NCBI RefSeq assembly: GCF_963583255.1
Contig: NC_084810.1
Span: forward strand, 11,119,853 to 11,183,852
Reading direction: 5' to 3'
DNA length: 64,000 nucleotides
Source: Pyrus communis
Taxonomy: Eukaryota; Streptophyta; Magnoliopsida; Rosales; Rosaceae
The translations under genes were made by a program, and so were the position numbers. Under the pieces are notes generated by a model, which was given only the letters and a program-made list of their open reading frames with translations, did not search any database and was not told the origin of the DNA. This document shows, in pieces, positions 1 through 11,893 of this stretch (positions are counted from its first letter, which is position 1; every line of letters starts with the position of its first letter).

Positions 1-1205
1 ATGTCAGCATTCATCGACGGAACGTGGTTCAATGTCATCGCTAAGCATGATGTCAGTAGCTATTGAGTACACGAATGCATCATCGACGATCTTCTCATTC
101 CTATTCTAAACCTCATCCAATACTGCATAGATCATCGAAATCTTGCAATTCTCAGGAGGTCGGCATGTTTCGTCTGAAGCATCACCGTAATCTAGAATAA
201 CCTCATACGTTGGAACGGATGAGTGAGCGATGGTCAGATTCAAACTAGGGTCACTAGTTGGTGCCATTTTCCTCTTCCAGGGTTGTGAATCCTTTGAACC
301 AAGGGTCTGCCACGCTTAAGGGTCGGAGCAAATGATTAGTTAGCTGCCAATGTACATTGTCGCGTGGAAGGTGCGACCTCCCCACCTTCAGGGACGGTCC
401 TACGCGGGGTATATCTATCCTTGCAGGTGTGTTTGCAGCGGGTATATGTGATCTTGTCAACTTTGCTAGATCATTAAAAGCATCCAGCATGCTTTAAGCA
501 ATGCTCTTAAGATCTATAATTCATCGCACCTCAGTTTCAGACTGGGTAGTGCGGGAATCTAAATGAGACATAGTGGAAGCATACCACAACAATTCGCAGT
601 GTTCTACGGGAACGTTAGCATGCTTATGCCCCCTAATGATGGGAACACTGTCTCATCAAAGTGACAATCTGCAAAACGTGCGGTAAAAAGATCTTCTGTC
701 AAAGGTTCTAAGTAGCAAACAATTAATGGCGAATCATAACCGACATAGATTCCCATTTTTCTCTGAGGACCCATTTTGGTACGTAGCGGCAGTGCTATTG
801 GCACATAAATGGCGCACCTAAACACCTGTAAATGCGAGACGTCAAGCTCGTAACCAGTGACCAATTGTAACGGTGAATGTGGTTGAGTAGCAGTGGGCCT
901 CAGGCGGACCAACATAGTTGCGTGCAATATTGCATAGCCCCAGGCAGATACTGGCAGTTTAGTTAGCATAACCAAAGTCTGAGCGATCAATTGAAGGCGC
1001 TTTATGAAAACTTCTGCCAGGCCGTTTTGGGTGTGAACATGGGGTACAAGATGTTCCACATTAATCAGGTTAGATGGGCCTGAGGGAGTTGTCAAATGAG
1101 CTTTCTTGGGTATTAAGTTAGTAAAATAATGTTGTTCACGCAAGATGGTGTGCGTGGTTACACTATCTGCCAGACAACTAACTTCCCCACTAGACATACC
1201 TAGAA
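1..1205 (-). pseudogene. copia pol fragment with integrase core deleted
   Basis: The minus-strand pol portion begins with a short protease/pre-integrase stretch (CLADSVTTHTILREQHYF). At about 1060-1066 it jumps from GPSNLI directly to VEHLVPHVHTQNGLAEV, the C-terminal part of the integrase core containing the catalytic Glu. The second copia copy has about 765 bp between these points, covering the HHCC zinc finger and the first two catalytic Asp. The deletion is in frame. The integrase tail (KMGPQRKMGIYVGYDSP) follows to about 604, and bases 1-600 hold the decayed linker before reverse transcriptase, which lies outside the window. Confidence 0.82.
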
Positions 1206-1451
1206 ATAAATTGATTGAATTGGTCACATGCATAAATATAAGTCCATTCATTCAATTAAGCAATTTGAGAAAATAATATCTATTCAAATAACAATCCATA
1301 ATTCAAACAAACTAAAACCAAACAAATTATTCCAAATACTTAGAAAAATTGTTCAAAATTAAACCATAAACCTAGAAAATAAGGGGGTAGGGGCTGGCCA
1401 CTCTTAGTGGGTTCGGCCACTAGGGGTAAACACCCTAAAAACATGGCTAAT
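1206..1451 (-). other. Gag-pol spacer of copia-1, intron-like
   Basis: About 245 bp of AT-rich, stop-filled sequence separates the gag stop from the first pol codons. On the minus strand it ends in a T-rich tract and TTTCTAG followed by GTATG. The second copia copy has a spacer of nearly the same length in the same place (45897-46143), also ending TTCTAG before GTATG. The conserved boundary suggests a 3' splice site. No clear 5' donor was identified. Confidence 0.5.
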
Positions 1452-2444
1452 TTATTCATCTATGGGCATTGATGCCTCCTGAAAATTCGATATCTCTATT
1501 GATGTAGTTGCAGCTTCCGAATGATCCACATGTGCAAAGTTAGACTCACGAAGGGAATGATACTTAGCAATAGCCTCAGGGGAATCTTGGCATACACGTG
1601 ACTAATGATCCCTTCATCCACAGTGATCGCACATGTCCAGTTTAGTAGAAGTAGGCTGAACGAGAGCTTTGCCCTTGTTCTTGAAGTTTGGGGCCTTAGG
1701 GGCAAGTGGTGGACGCTGCTGGGTCGTATTTCCTCCTTTAGGTGTGGCACCCTATTGACCTTGGACCCGTGGTTCGGCTTGCCGCCCATTGCCACGATCA
1801 CGAGTTTCTTTCGTTGTTTATGGTTGCTAGAATGGGTCGCATGTGTTTCAGTCGGGGTGTTCGAGCCAGTGGGTCGCGCTTAATGATTCTTCATCAAAAG
1901 TTGGTTATACTTTTTCAGCGAGAAATAGAGATCAAATCTGAAAACTTGTTGAATTTTTGTGCCATATATTGTTGCTGCAAGACAATATTGGTGGCATGGA
2001 AGGTCAAATAGGTTTTCTCTAGGATATCTGATTCAGTTAGTTCCACTTTGTAGAATTTCAACAGTGAACGGATTCTACAAACTTCAGAGTTGTATTCATT
2101 CACGGACTTAAAGTCTTGGAAATGAAGATGCTGCCAGTTGTGTTTTGCTTCAGGCAAGTATATGTCTTTCTGGTGATCAAAACAGTCGGCCAGAGCAAGC
2201 CAGAGGGTGCGTGGGCCCTCCTTAGCGAGGTACTTAGTTTGCAGTGCATCATGGATGTGTCTTCGAATGAAGATTATTGCAATAGCCTTCTGAGCTTCGT
2301 CAACAGGTTTTTCGGCGATATGTGCCTCGATGGTGGCTCTAATACCCTTTGTAGTTAGATGGAGTTTCATGTCTTGAACCCACTTCAGATAGTTTCTTCA
2401 GAGACTTCTAGAGCGGAGAAATCGAGCTTGTTCAAGTTCGACAT
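1452..2444 (-). pseudogene. Degenerate copia gag polyprotein
   Basis: This gag packages element RNA in cytoplasmic particles. The reading starts MSNLNKLDF at 2444. The capsid-like part (2370-1915) carries IIFIRRHIHD, LWLALADCFDHQKD and HLHFQDFKSVNEYNSEV, typical of plant copia gag (UBN2-like). A CCHC zinc knuckle follows near 1620, C-x2-C-x4-H-x4-C, with two positions turned into stops, probably former Trp codons. The frame closes at 1452-1454. Frameshifts and stops lie between the capsid and knuckle parts. The homologous gag of the second copia copy starts with the same residues, which supports this start. Confidence 0.82.
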
Positions 2445-3401
2445 TGTCCCTAAAACAAAGGGAAAAAAAAAACGTGATTAGTCATATGGTAAGCCATAGA
2501 TATATATCGTAGAACATATAGGTTCTATAGACATGTATTGGTTTAATTTATGCATGAAAACTACAAGTTTCATATGGTATGTTTTGAATGAAAACTTCGG
2601 GTTTCAAAGGCACTAAATTTGAAACTATAGGTTCAATTTAGTTTTATGAACAATTAGTTCATAATGAGAGGTTCCTGCAAGAAACACAGAATGCAATATA
2701 CTAATTTAAATATAGTGGATTTGAGGTTCTTCGGGAACTCAAGTGTGAGAGCTTCGTTACTACGAAAGTATGTTACGATTCAAAGTATAAAGAACAAATT
2801 ATTGCATCGTTAATGTCCAAAAGTGATCTTTAGGTCAATAATTTTGGATTCATTATCAGATTAATGGATTACAGGTCACTTTTAATTAATCAATAAATCG
2901 GTCCATATGGGGTCGATTGTAGAAGCAAAATAATATTAAAATAATATTATTGGGTCGAAAACATAGCCCCAAAAATAATTGGGCTCGGGTTGGGTGCCTT
3001 GAGTAATGGGCAAGGCCCTAAAAAGGCCTCAGGAGTGGACTGCAGGCCACGGGGGGTGGGAGACACCCCAACCGCAGTTGGGTTTCATGTCTAAGCTGAG
3101 GTGGGGCACGGGTCAAGGGAAAAATCCTAGCCAATTGGGCTGGATTCGATGGCTGCAGGTCAAGGCAACGATTGGGCTCGGGGCTTCAGGCCCTGCCAAG
3201 GTTAATTACAGGCCAAGGCCTGGTTGCTGCTTCCACAGTGATGCTGCGGTGGGTGTGCCACATCATGTCCAATTCCCCTTTCTTTCCTTTTTTTTTTTTT
3301 CGAAATCCCCTAGGGTTTAGGAGACCTTAAATATGCTTCTAATTTAATTTTATACATTGACTCACATATTCCACATAACAATTTAATTGTGCAATGCATG
3401 A

Positions 3402-3434
<33 letters not shown>

Positions 3435-3675
3435 TGACAAATATATGAACATATACAATATATATATATATATATATCGTAAGGAAAATATAAACATAGA
3501 GGAGTTCATGCATCATGGGGAATGTGTTCATGCTTCGTGGACGTTTCAAATATCTTCTTTTATTTTAAGTGTACTTGATTAGCAGAAAACGAATAAGCCT
3601 TTGAATTTTGTAGAAGATCGCCTCCTCCTACGATGCTTCAATTCCTTAGCTTCTGGCAAGAGCGTGCTAATAACG
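2445..3675 (-). other. copia-1 untranslated leader
   Basis: This non-coding stretch lies between the LTR and the gag ATG (complement of 2442-2444). It contains two AT dinucleotide runs at about 3407-3434 and 3456-3478 and a T-run near 3289. Short ORFs here come from the dinucleotide runs or from chance and show no family signature. Confidence 0.6.
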
Positions 3676-3945
3676 TGTTGTAGGCCTATTTGATTGAACG
3701 ATCCAGGGTTTAGAGAGAGAGCGAGGGGGCCGGCTACACTTAGATAGAAAGGAGATTGATTTAATTGTGAGGTGTTTGATTCACCCCTTTGTGCCTTTAT
3801 TTATAGTAGTAGGATAGATAAAAACCTTTCCCTTTAGGATTACAACATTTAATAGGTAATCAACTCCTAATAGGAATATAAGATACATTCCCATATCTAC
3901 TAGGATTTACACAATCACAATCCTATTCTAAATATGACTACAACA
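3676..3945 (-). repeat. 5' LTR of copia-1
   Basis: Read on the minus strand, it begins TGTTGTAGTC and ends GGCCTACAACA, giving the TG...CA borders. It contains a TATAAATAAAGG promoter core. Its ends resemble the LTRs of the element at 42925 (TGTTGT...GGCTACAACA), so the two belong to related families. Immediately downstream is CGTTATTAGCACGC, which does not begin with the TGG expected of a tRNA 3'-end primer site. Confidence 0.82.
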
Positions 3946-6900
3946 AGTCTCCCTTTTTGTTTTTATAGGTTGGTGTTTTTTGTTGTGATGATTCAAAATA
4001 TGTCATTTAGGATTTCATTAGAAGTATTGGAATCACGAACAAAAAATTCGAAGTTGGAAATATTTAAACAAGAGTCTCTTAGGGTTTTATTAATTTACTA
4101 TAAATTCTAAATGTTAAGACTTTAAATTCATAACACTTTTTAATATAAAGTAAAAAACAATATGTGAAGAGGGGGATTAGATTATAGGGATCTCATGATT
4201 ATGATGCACAAAATATTTTTAATTACATGAATTACAGGCCACTTATAAGATAGACTTGTGTATGCTCCTATTACCACCAATTATTTCCATCTTAACCACA
4301 CTATATGCAAAGATGGAACCATAAAATACCAGAAAAATATTTCATAATGTTGAACAATTGTCAATTCTTCAAAAATTTCAAAAACTCTAGCCGCTCTCTT
4401 CTCACACTCCTTCCTCTTACTAAAATCCTAATCCCAAAATCCATAGCCACCGGCCCCTTTGTGAGAGCCCGTATTTTATATTTTCAGCTAGTGAAAATCA
4501 CTGCTATATTTGTATGACAGGAGCTTGTTTTCCGGGATTTCGAATCCACTGTCGATTTACATCACCACGCAGCAACAACGGATCAAGATTAGTTCATTTG
4601 GTTTTGATCTGTAGCCACCCAAGCCAACGAATTAGAGGCTAGTGTTGGCCGCCTCATTTGTATAAACAGGAGCAATGCTCAATGTATTTATACCATCAAG
4701 TAGCATGTCATGTAAGAGTGCTCACGTAGAGAGTGAGGGGAAGGGAAAAGAAAGAAGAGAGAGGAAGAGAAAGAATTCACTTGGTGGGGTTCGGTAGATA
4801 GCTTGTCTTGACGAGGTTCTAGCTATCGATTGAGGTGAGTGGTTTATATAGTGCTGCAAAACTTCTTATTTTTCATACATACAAAACCACAAAGTATTGT
4901 GGGTTTGATCTATTTCCAAATGTCCCTCTATTTTAAAATCAAGAATGTTTGATTTCGTGTATTGTTTGATATGTACAAATGCATATTGTATGGATTGTTG
5001 AGATTGTTCATGGAGCATGAGAACTTTAGCATTGGGTTATCTGTGTGATAAATAAATGTCTGGATGAGAATTTTAATGTTGGGTTATCCGAGAGATAAAT
5101 GTATGGCACACGAGAAACAGTAGGGCAAAAAGGCCAATAAAAGGGTTAGGTTGTGAGCCGCATTTTATGAAGGATAACGAACTCGTGAAGGGATAATGTG
5201 ATGTGAAATTATGTGGCTAAAACTTTGATATTATTATATATTTTATAGTGTGGGTAGAATTAGCAAGCTTGACTGCATATCACATATTCTAGTCACTAGG
5301 CGACAATGGTTGTTGCTCACCCCTTACCCCTTTAGTTTCAAATGAGTAATTTGGCAAGACAGGTGTTAGAGGGAGATGAGTTTGTAGAGGAGGGAGATAA
5401 GATTTTTTATTTATTTGTGTACATCTGTAAGGATTTTCAGATTTTTTGAAAAAGATTGTTTCATTTTCGTTATTTCATTTTGGGCTTTTATCAGAAATAG
5501 TCCTTGAAATTGACCCACCCCATCCACGTAGCAATATTTAATTAGACTTATAGGATCCAGTTATGTGACATGTCGTCACTTAACAGAATTTTTAAGTATT
5601 TATGTGGATTGCAGAATATCTAACTTTCATGTGACTTGTAGGACCCAGTTATGTGACTTGTAGGACCCTAGCCTTCCTCATTCCTTTTCTATGGATTGCA
5701 GAATATCTAACTTTCATTTTAGTATTTCTGTCAATAAGTACCTCCTTGGTGTGGTTATTTGTGAGTTTCTCCTATTAAGTATTTTAACTTGTGTTGGTGT
5801 GCTATTGGCTCTTCCAATGTCTACTTGTTTATTATAATAGGCATTTTTGTCAATGTGGTTGAGAATATAATTCATGTTGGTATGGACATTACATGGTTTG
5901 TTATTAGTTCTTCTTTGGAGTCGTCGCTGCGCATTGTCAATGAGTGTCTTCATGTTCATTATATTGTAGGTCTTGTGCATAGAACTTCTCAAATGCCAAT
6001 TCGTGAAAATTGTTCGACCTTTTAATCAGGAATGAAGTTCCTTTGTCGTTGGAGTGCCTTCTCAGTCTTCAGTGTTTGGGTATGGGTGATTTCAAGACTT
6101 GGATGCATTTCTTTGCTCATCCTCCAGCTTGTCTCGCGTTCAAATCTACAAGTACGGAGTCAACTAGTTTGTCCTAGTTGGTCTTTTATATTTTGGTAAA
6201 GTGTCTTTAGATTGAAGACCACTTTTGAATATTATCTCTACTGTCTTATTTGATATTTGTAATTTTTTTTTTTCAGACTCATTGATATTTGTATAAGTTC
6301 TTTATTATACAATAAAACCACTATCGTTTCGTCTAATAAAATTGTGTTTTATCGGAGTTGAAAACGAAATTTTGTTACTTCTTTATATCTTATCTCACAT
6401 ACTCTCTCTCCATTTTCCGAAAATATGAAAGCTATGATCTAATTATTTGTTAATAACAACCAATACATTTAAATAAAAAAAAAAAAAAAAACCAAAAAAC
6501 TCAAATTTATTAAATTGAATTCAACAATGTATACTTCCACTTGTTCGTTGTAACCGAAAACAATTACAGAGATGCACATGTGATATATGTATATTGAATT
6601 TTCAAACAAAGTCCAGTACGGACAGCTGCCTCTAGTGAACCCATGCTGTCTCCTACCAACTATATGTGTGCCCGAGTTCAAATATCTCCACATAGAAGCC
6701 ACCAAAAACTTTGATTTCTAAATTCTAATGCATGGTTTTAGCAAATTTTTTTCCGAGATGCAACGTCCCACTTGCCCATTCTATGTATTTTTCAATAATA
6801 GGGCGACATTGGAGGTGGAAATGATTTGACAATTAAGGGCCGGTTGGTATCTTATTTGAGATCCATTATTTTAACTCAAAAAAAAAGTTTTGAGTTACAA

Positions 6901-7383
6901 GTTCAAGATTCTTGTATGGTAGGCAATTATCAACAACACAACTAAAAAATAACTCGAATACAAAGCCCTATTCGTTTAAAACACAAAAAGTACGTTTTTA
7001 AACATTTTGGATCCATCCTCTCTCTCTCTCTCTTCTCAGTTAGATGCCTATAGCCACCGCCTACAGCTTTCCCCTCCCGAAGGCCAAGTATACTAAATTT
7101 ACTTGAATTAAAATCACCAAGAGTGGTCTATCCATCTTTTGCAACATGAACATTATGCGACTCTACTTGGGAAATCAAGGACATTTGAGGCTCTACACAG
7201 GCAACAAGGGAGGCTCTAATCACCATTACGGACTTTCCACTCCAACCTACGGACTTTTTGAGGCATTTTGAGAATTTGGATACCCGTGTAACTTTAAGTG
7301 TGTAGCATGGATACCTTCGGAGTCATTTGGTGAATAGGTCTACTCGATACACATTGTTTTGTGCCTTGGTAAAACTATCATCT
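3946..7383. other. Intergenic, no supported gene
   Basis: About 3.4 kb lies between copia-1 and CACTA-A. It is AT-rich, with several poly-A/T runs (6476-6490) and a short CT run near 7020. ORFs up to 92 codons on either strand (for example 5714-5992 and 5789-6025) show no recognisable domain or splice structure. Bases 4500-5500 look like old LTR-type repeat, but no borders could be found. Confidence 0.5.
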
Positions 7384-7386
7384 AAT

Positions 7387-7645
7387 CACTACTACATTAA
7401 ACACTTTTCACGACCAGAGAGTATTTGTCGCGCAAAGCATTTCCAGGTCGCATAAAACCTATGGCGACGCAGAAATCGTCGTGCATAATTTGTCACACAA
7501 AGGTCGTGAAGAAAGACCTTGCGCGACGAAGGGGCAGTTTCGTCGCACAGCAAAACACGCGCAGGAAAACGATTTCGCAACGCTTTACTACTCGTCGCAA
7601 GAAAGGTATACAGACAAAGGTTTTCGTTGCACGATATAAGAGGGT
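7387..7645 (-). repeat. Terminal and subterminal repeat array, CACTA-A 3' end
   Basis: This holds the terminal repeat CACTACTACA followed by at least eight degenerate copies of TTGCGCGACGAA or its complement, for example TTGCGCGACGAAGG near 7517 and TTCGTCGCACAG near 7538. In En/Spm elements such subterminal repeats are binding sites for the TnpA-type protein. The same role is inferred here. Confidence 0.8.
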
Positions 7646-8003
7646 ACAAGTGTGCTTTTTGACGAGAAATTTTTGGGGACATCTATGGTTCGTCTCTAAA
7701 ATGTTTGAATGACAGATGAAGCAAGATTTTGAATAAATTAGATAACATACATATTGTCACCTTAATGTTTGGGCGATGAAACATGTAAGACATGCATGGT
7801 TTTGCACAATGACATATCTTCATCGTGCAAGTGTAATTTTTAATTAAAAAAAAAATTTAATAAATAGAATGTTATTAAAAATATATATTTCATACAACTG
7901 ACAAAAAAAAAAACAAATTAATGAATAGAGAAACAATTTATTTATAATATAAATAAAAATGTACGTACAAATACAAAGTTTAAAAAGAAAGTGGGAAAAA
8001 AAA

Positions 8004-8707
8004 CTACGAAAACAATGAGGCATAATTTACGGGCAAGTCATTCGGAGGTGTTTGGTAATCTTGTTGCTGGAAAGGGTTGGGGTTGGGGATGGGGTTGGAG
8101 GTCGACGGGCCTGATTGTTGTGTATGCTCGGGGTAAAGGGGCTCTAACGGCAGTCATGCAGAAAAATCAGGGAGACAGATCCTGGAGGAATTGAAGGCCT
8201 GTACAATCAATGACATCTGAGTCTTGTACGATGCGAGTTCACTCCTCAGGTCAGCGACTTCCTACGTTAAAGTCGTAACCTCGCCCTTCGACTACGAGGA
8301 TGAAGAGGCTCGACTCTCCCGCCACTTGGCATTTCTCATTCCCTGACAATATGTCCCTGGCCTCCGACCGAAAGTCTGGTCCAGCATCTCTAGAAGGATG
8401 TGAAACCCCGCATCCTCAAGAGGGATCCACAGACTCGATCGGCCTGTCCGAGGGAAGCTGGGAGGCGAACTCCTAAAGGATCGACTAACCCTTTTCCACC
8501 ATAGTTGCCTGTGAAATAAAACATGGAATATTAATAGCAAACAATTTGAAATAATTAGTATAAATCTTGGATGCAAAAGAAATTAATTACATGAAGGGAC
8601 TTGGTCAACTCATCCTCGGGTCAAACATAAATGTCAGCAAAGACGTCGATCTCCGGGAATTTTGAATCCCCCTGGAATAGAAAAAGATAAGGAAAATGTT
8701 AGAATGG

Positions 8708-8738
<31 letters not shown>

Positions 8739-9724
8739 TTATTAGCAACATTTTAAAATTGGAAATGAAAGCTTTAATATATACCTTCTACCGTGCCTTC
8801 ATCCTATATGAGAAAGACCTTGAACTCGAATGGTGGAAAAGAGTCTTCTTCTCCCGATTGATCTTGTTTGCCTTCGCCTTCTTCTGTTATACACAAAATA
8901 AATGTATTAGTTGTAATATTTTAAAAAAAAGTAATGAACATTAGTAAAAATTTAAAAAGGTAAAATGAAAGAATTCCTATTTAAAAACGGACACATAGCC
9001 CAGCTCCTAAAATGACCGCAGAGCCAAACCCAACTATCTTCTCGATCCTCGAACTCCTTCGGGCAACCCTCCTCAAGAGCAACCTGCGGATCATCAAACA
9101 TCTCGAAATACTGGTGCAAGTCACTCTTCCACTACTTGTAACGTTCAGAGAAGAACCGATTGAGGTACGCCAACATGTCCTCATTGATGTTATCGAAATT
9201 GTAGTTTGTTTGCAATGTAACAAATATTACGAAAGTATAAGTAATAAAAGACATTAATAAATATGAATATATAAATTTCACATGAAAATCATTAAAAAGG
9301 CGACAATACTTACCAACAAATGATTGCGCACCATGTTCTTCAGCTCCTCCGGCATTGCCTTCCAAGACTTCCATCGCATAGGGAAAAAGGTCAGCACAAC
9401 GTGCCCAATGTCGTGGGCCAATGCACTATGTTGTTCCGTCATTGGTGCTGGCCGATGTTGCTTATCGTATCCGATTATGATACGATCATTGGTCACTCGG
9501 GTGACCTTCGCTGTCTTCAACTGCCGACAAGGTTCCAGAGTGTTTTTCTTAGCTGCAAAGAAATGAAAAATTAATGTTAACCTAAAACTAATAACAAATC
9601 CTACCAAAATTTCGGCAGAACCTCCCTATAATTAAAATATTTCCCAAAACCCTGAAAATAACATAGACAATATATGTATCCAACACAATGATCACAACTG
9701 TTCAATAATGGGTTCGGAACGATG

Positions 9725-9756
<32 letters not shown>

Positions 9757-10100
9757 TAACTTTTTAATCTGTAAATGACATAACTTAACAAACTGAACCT
9801 AAAATAACAAAACTAAGTTAACATGGGAATGAGGGAGTTAATTAGGATAGTATACCTGGCTGTGGACCCGAGGCATCGGTTGTGGATCCCGATGGCGACA
9901 TCTGCTCCGAAGTGCGGGGACGTCGGTGAGCATGTCGAGGCGCTAACAGGTAGCACCACCGAAGAAGTTGAAGATGCCGGCGCCTGTGGGATTGGAGGAC
10001 CAACTGGGTCAACCAGATTCACCAGCCTATGATCCATCTCTGCCGTAGCAGTGGTGGCAGTAGTAGGAGGTGTAGTCATCGGACGAGGTGTAGTCGTCAT
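8004..10100 (-). pseudogene. Ptta/En/Spm-type (Transposase_24) protein gene, CACTA-A
   Basis: This is the second CACTA protein, thought to bind element ends with the TNP2 transposase. Exon 1 (10100-9856) encodes a Pro/Thr/Ser-rich N-terminus. Exon 2 (9552-9314, 239 bp, same length as in CACTA-B) has PMTEQHSALAHDIGHVV and WKSWKAMPEELKN. Exon 3 starts at 9209 (TNYNFDNINEDMLAYLNRFF). An exon near 8884-8790 carries NKINREKKTLFHHSSSRSF, the family's NK-x-NR...SGSRSF signature, missing from CACTA-B. The C-terminal Gln/Pro/Asn-rich part ends at 8004. Damage includes the exon 3 acceptor changed from AG to AA at 9211-9210, a stop after NRFFSERYK and further stops downstream. Exon borders beyond exon 3 are approximate. 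Confidence 0.78.
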
Positions 10101-10149
10101 CGCCTTCCGGCTTCTAATGAGCTATGACATCTACAAAATTGAAAATAAA

Positions 10150-10266
10150 CCATTACAATCCTAAATGTAACTCACTGTCCTAATTCGAAACCCAAATTTA
10201 AGAACCCTCCCCACTACCCTAATTCGAACCCTTTACTTAAAATTATTAACCCCCAAATGTAAGAGG
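10150..10266. repeat. Degenerate CCCTAA-rich minisatellite, left part
   Basis: Short copies of CCCTAATTCGAACCC alternating with AATTTAAGAACC resemble the array at 12740-12965. Both lie in CACTA-A upstream of the Ptta gene. The 2.5 kb between them contains an LTR-like piece and a MULE, so one array was probably split by insertions. Confidence 0.5.
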
Positions 10267-10269
10267 GAG

Positions 10270-10500
10270 TGTTACGATAATCAACGATTTACTATCAAAG
10301 TGGGGTTATTAGATATCCAAGAATCAAGGAAGAAATTGACTTACCTGTTATATATTTGATTTTTAACATAGAATATCTTAATTATAGGAGTTGTTTTTGC
10401 TCTTCGTTGTAAATATAAGCCCCTGTACTATACTCACATCAATATACAAAGAAAATAATTACCCAATCGTTTTTTTTTTTTTTTTTTGAACCATGACTTA
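10270..10500 (+). repeat. LTR-like fragment in CACTA-A
   Basis: It starts TGTTACGATAATCAACG after a purine-rich AAGAGGGAG. It contains a TATA-like TAAATATAAG and the GCCCCTGTACTAT / CACATCAATA pattern seen at the R-U5 end of plant copia LTRs, then a T-run. The 3' border and a TSD could not be found, so this is a tentative LTR remnant. Confidence 0.35.
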
Positions 10501-11884
10501 CTGTTTGCTCAGGTTTATGAAAACATAAATTAATTTATAATATAGTTAATATGAACTATACTGTTATGGCTAATGTATTATAATATTAATAATTTGGACA
10601 AATTCTAATCCTAATTTATAATATTAACTTCGAATATTGTATAATATGGATCTGGGGTACAAAGAGCGGAACGGAAATCTTGATTCAGCACATGTTCTTA
10701 ACACAAATGATCCTGTAACTTCCGTGATGATGAGTTTTGCTGGGTCTAATTTGAACTCAAACATCTGGCCAAAATACACCTACACTTATACTCACAGTCT
10801 AACATTATGTACAAAATATGCGGCACTGTGTGTGCCCCCTTCGACAAACAATGAAATCTAAATGTTTTATGTAAACCAAATGCTTCATGTATTCCCATTA
10901 CGTATCCACGAGATTGAAGAAAAAGAGAAGAAGACGATTAGTGCATTTCTTACTTTATTTTAAGTTTACATGATGCAGCAAGAATGAAGAAACGCAAAAG
11001 GAAAAATATAATGCAATGTGTTTTGAAGAGAAACTTACATGTCATGTACACTTTTACTTCTTCTCATTTTCTTATATTTTTCTCGTGTGATTCAGTAAGT
11101 ACGTTACTTGTAAGAGAGAAATCCAATAATTACTACATAGCAGAAAAATACGGCACTTGTTTGCTGGTTTATTTGTCCCGCAAGTACTGGAAATGCGATG
11201 GGTAGGATTTGGGTCGGTTAGGACAGCAAGTTGTTTTAAAATTTGTGAGACATCCAAAAATTTGTCTTTAGATCATTTTTCAATTGATAAAGAATTTACT
11301 TTATTAGGTAAAAAGGTTAATCCAATTCCAAGGATATTAATAATCCATATAGGCAGATGTTTAAGTCAATGTTAAATTCGCTAATTTTATTCTTATCCGA
11401 GAGTGTGAGTGTGAGAAATGCAAAAAACTTGACATATTTGCTAATATATGATATAAGCACATCCATTAGCAGAATTTGGTTTTCTTTATTTTACACCATT
11501 CAAAATATTACCATACATGAGATCAATGCGATAATTTTTCATTGTATTTTGGTCTTTTTGTTCACTAGGATGTAGGATCTGTTTAATCAGTCTTTATCAT
11601 TATCTTTTAACAGGGTAATACAAAATACTACTTATATTCAAAATTAAGGTAATTAGTATAAATATATACGGACAGAAAGATTTACATCTAAAGTGAATAA
11701 ATAAAAGATCCATAATCCATCACAAACAAGCAGTTCAATGTCGAATTACTAACGAAATAACTGCGTCCGGCCAAATGAATACACAAATCATGGCACACAA
11801 ACATTATCATAGTGAATTATGGAAGCATGTAATAATAGCAATATCGTCATAATATGTGGGATTAATATTATTAAAGAAAACAGT
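10501..11884. other. Non-coding interior of CACTA-A
   Basis: This is AT-rich sequence between the LTR-like piece and the MULE. ORFs of 60-74 codons occur on both strands without any domain. CACTA-B does not appear to share it, so it is probably inserted sequence of unknown type. Confidence 0.4.
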
Positions 11885-11893
11885 ATAAATATG

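Larger units (their letters stand above)
1..3945 (-). mobile_element. Ty1/copia retrotransposon, 5' part (copia-1), truncated by window edge
   Basis: This is a minus-strand copia element. In transcription order it shows a 5' LTR (3945-3676), an untranslated leader, gag, a non-coding spacer and the start of pol. The rest lies beyond base 1. It is related to the full-length element at 42925-50374: gag, the spacer and the integrase region align in order. Internal stops and an in-frame integrase deletion mean it cannot be autonomous. The 3' LTR and second TSD are outside the window, so TSD and age cannot be read. Confidence 0.9.

Noticed and set aside
3310..3582. Overlapping ORFs on both strands rich in Ile and Tyr
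   Set aside because: They are translations of AT dinucleotide runs in the copia-1 leader.
5714..6025. Possible LINE-type RNase H tail
   Set aside because: A faint resemblance in one frame, but no catalytic motif, poly(A) tail or neighbouring reverse transcriptase could be shown.
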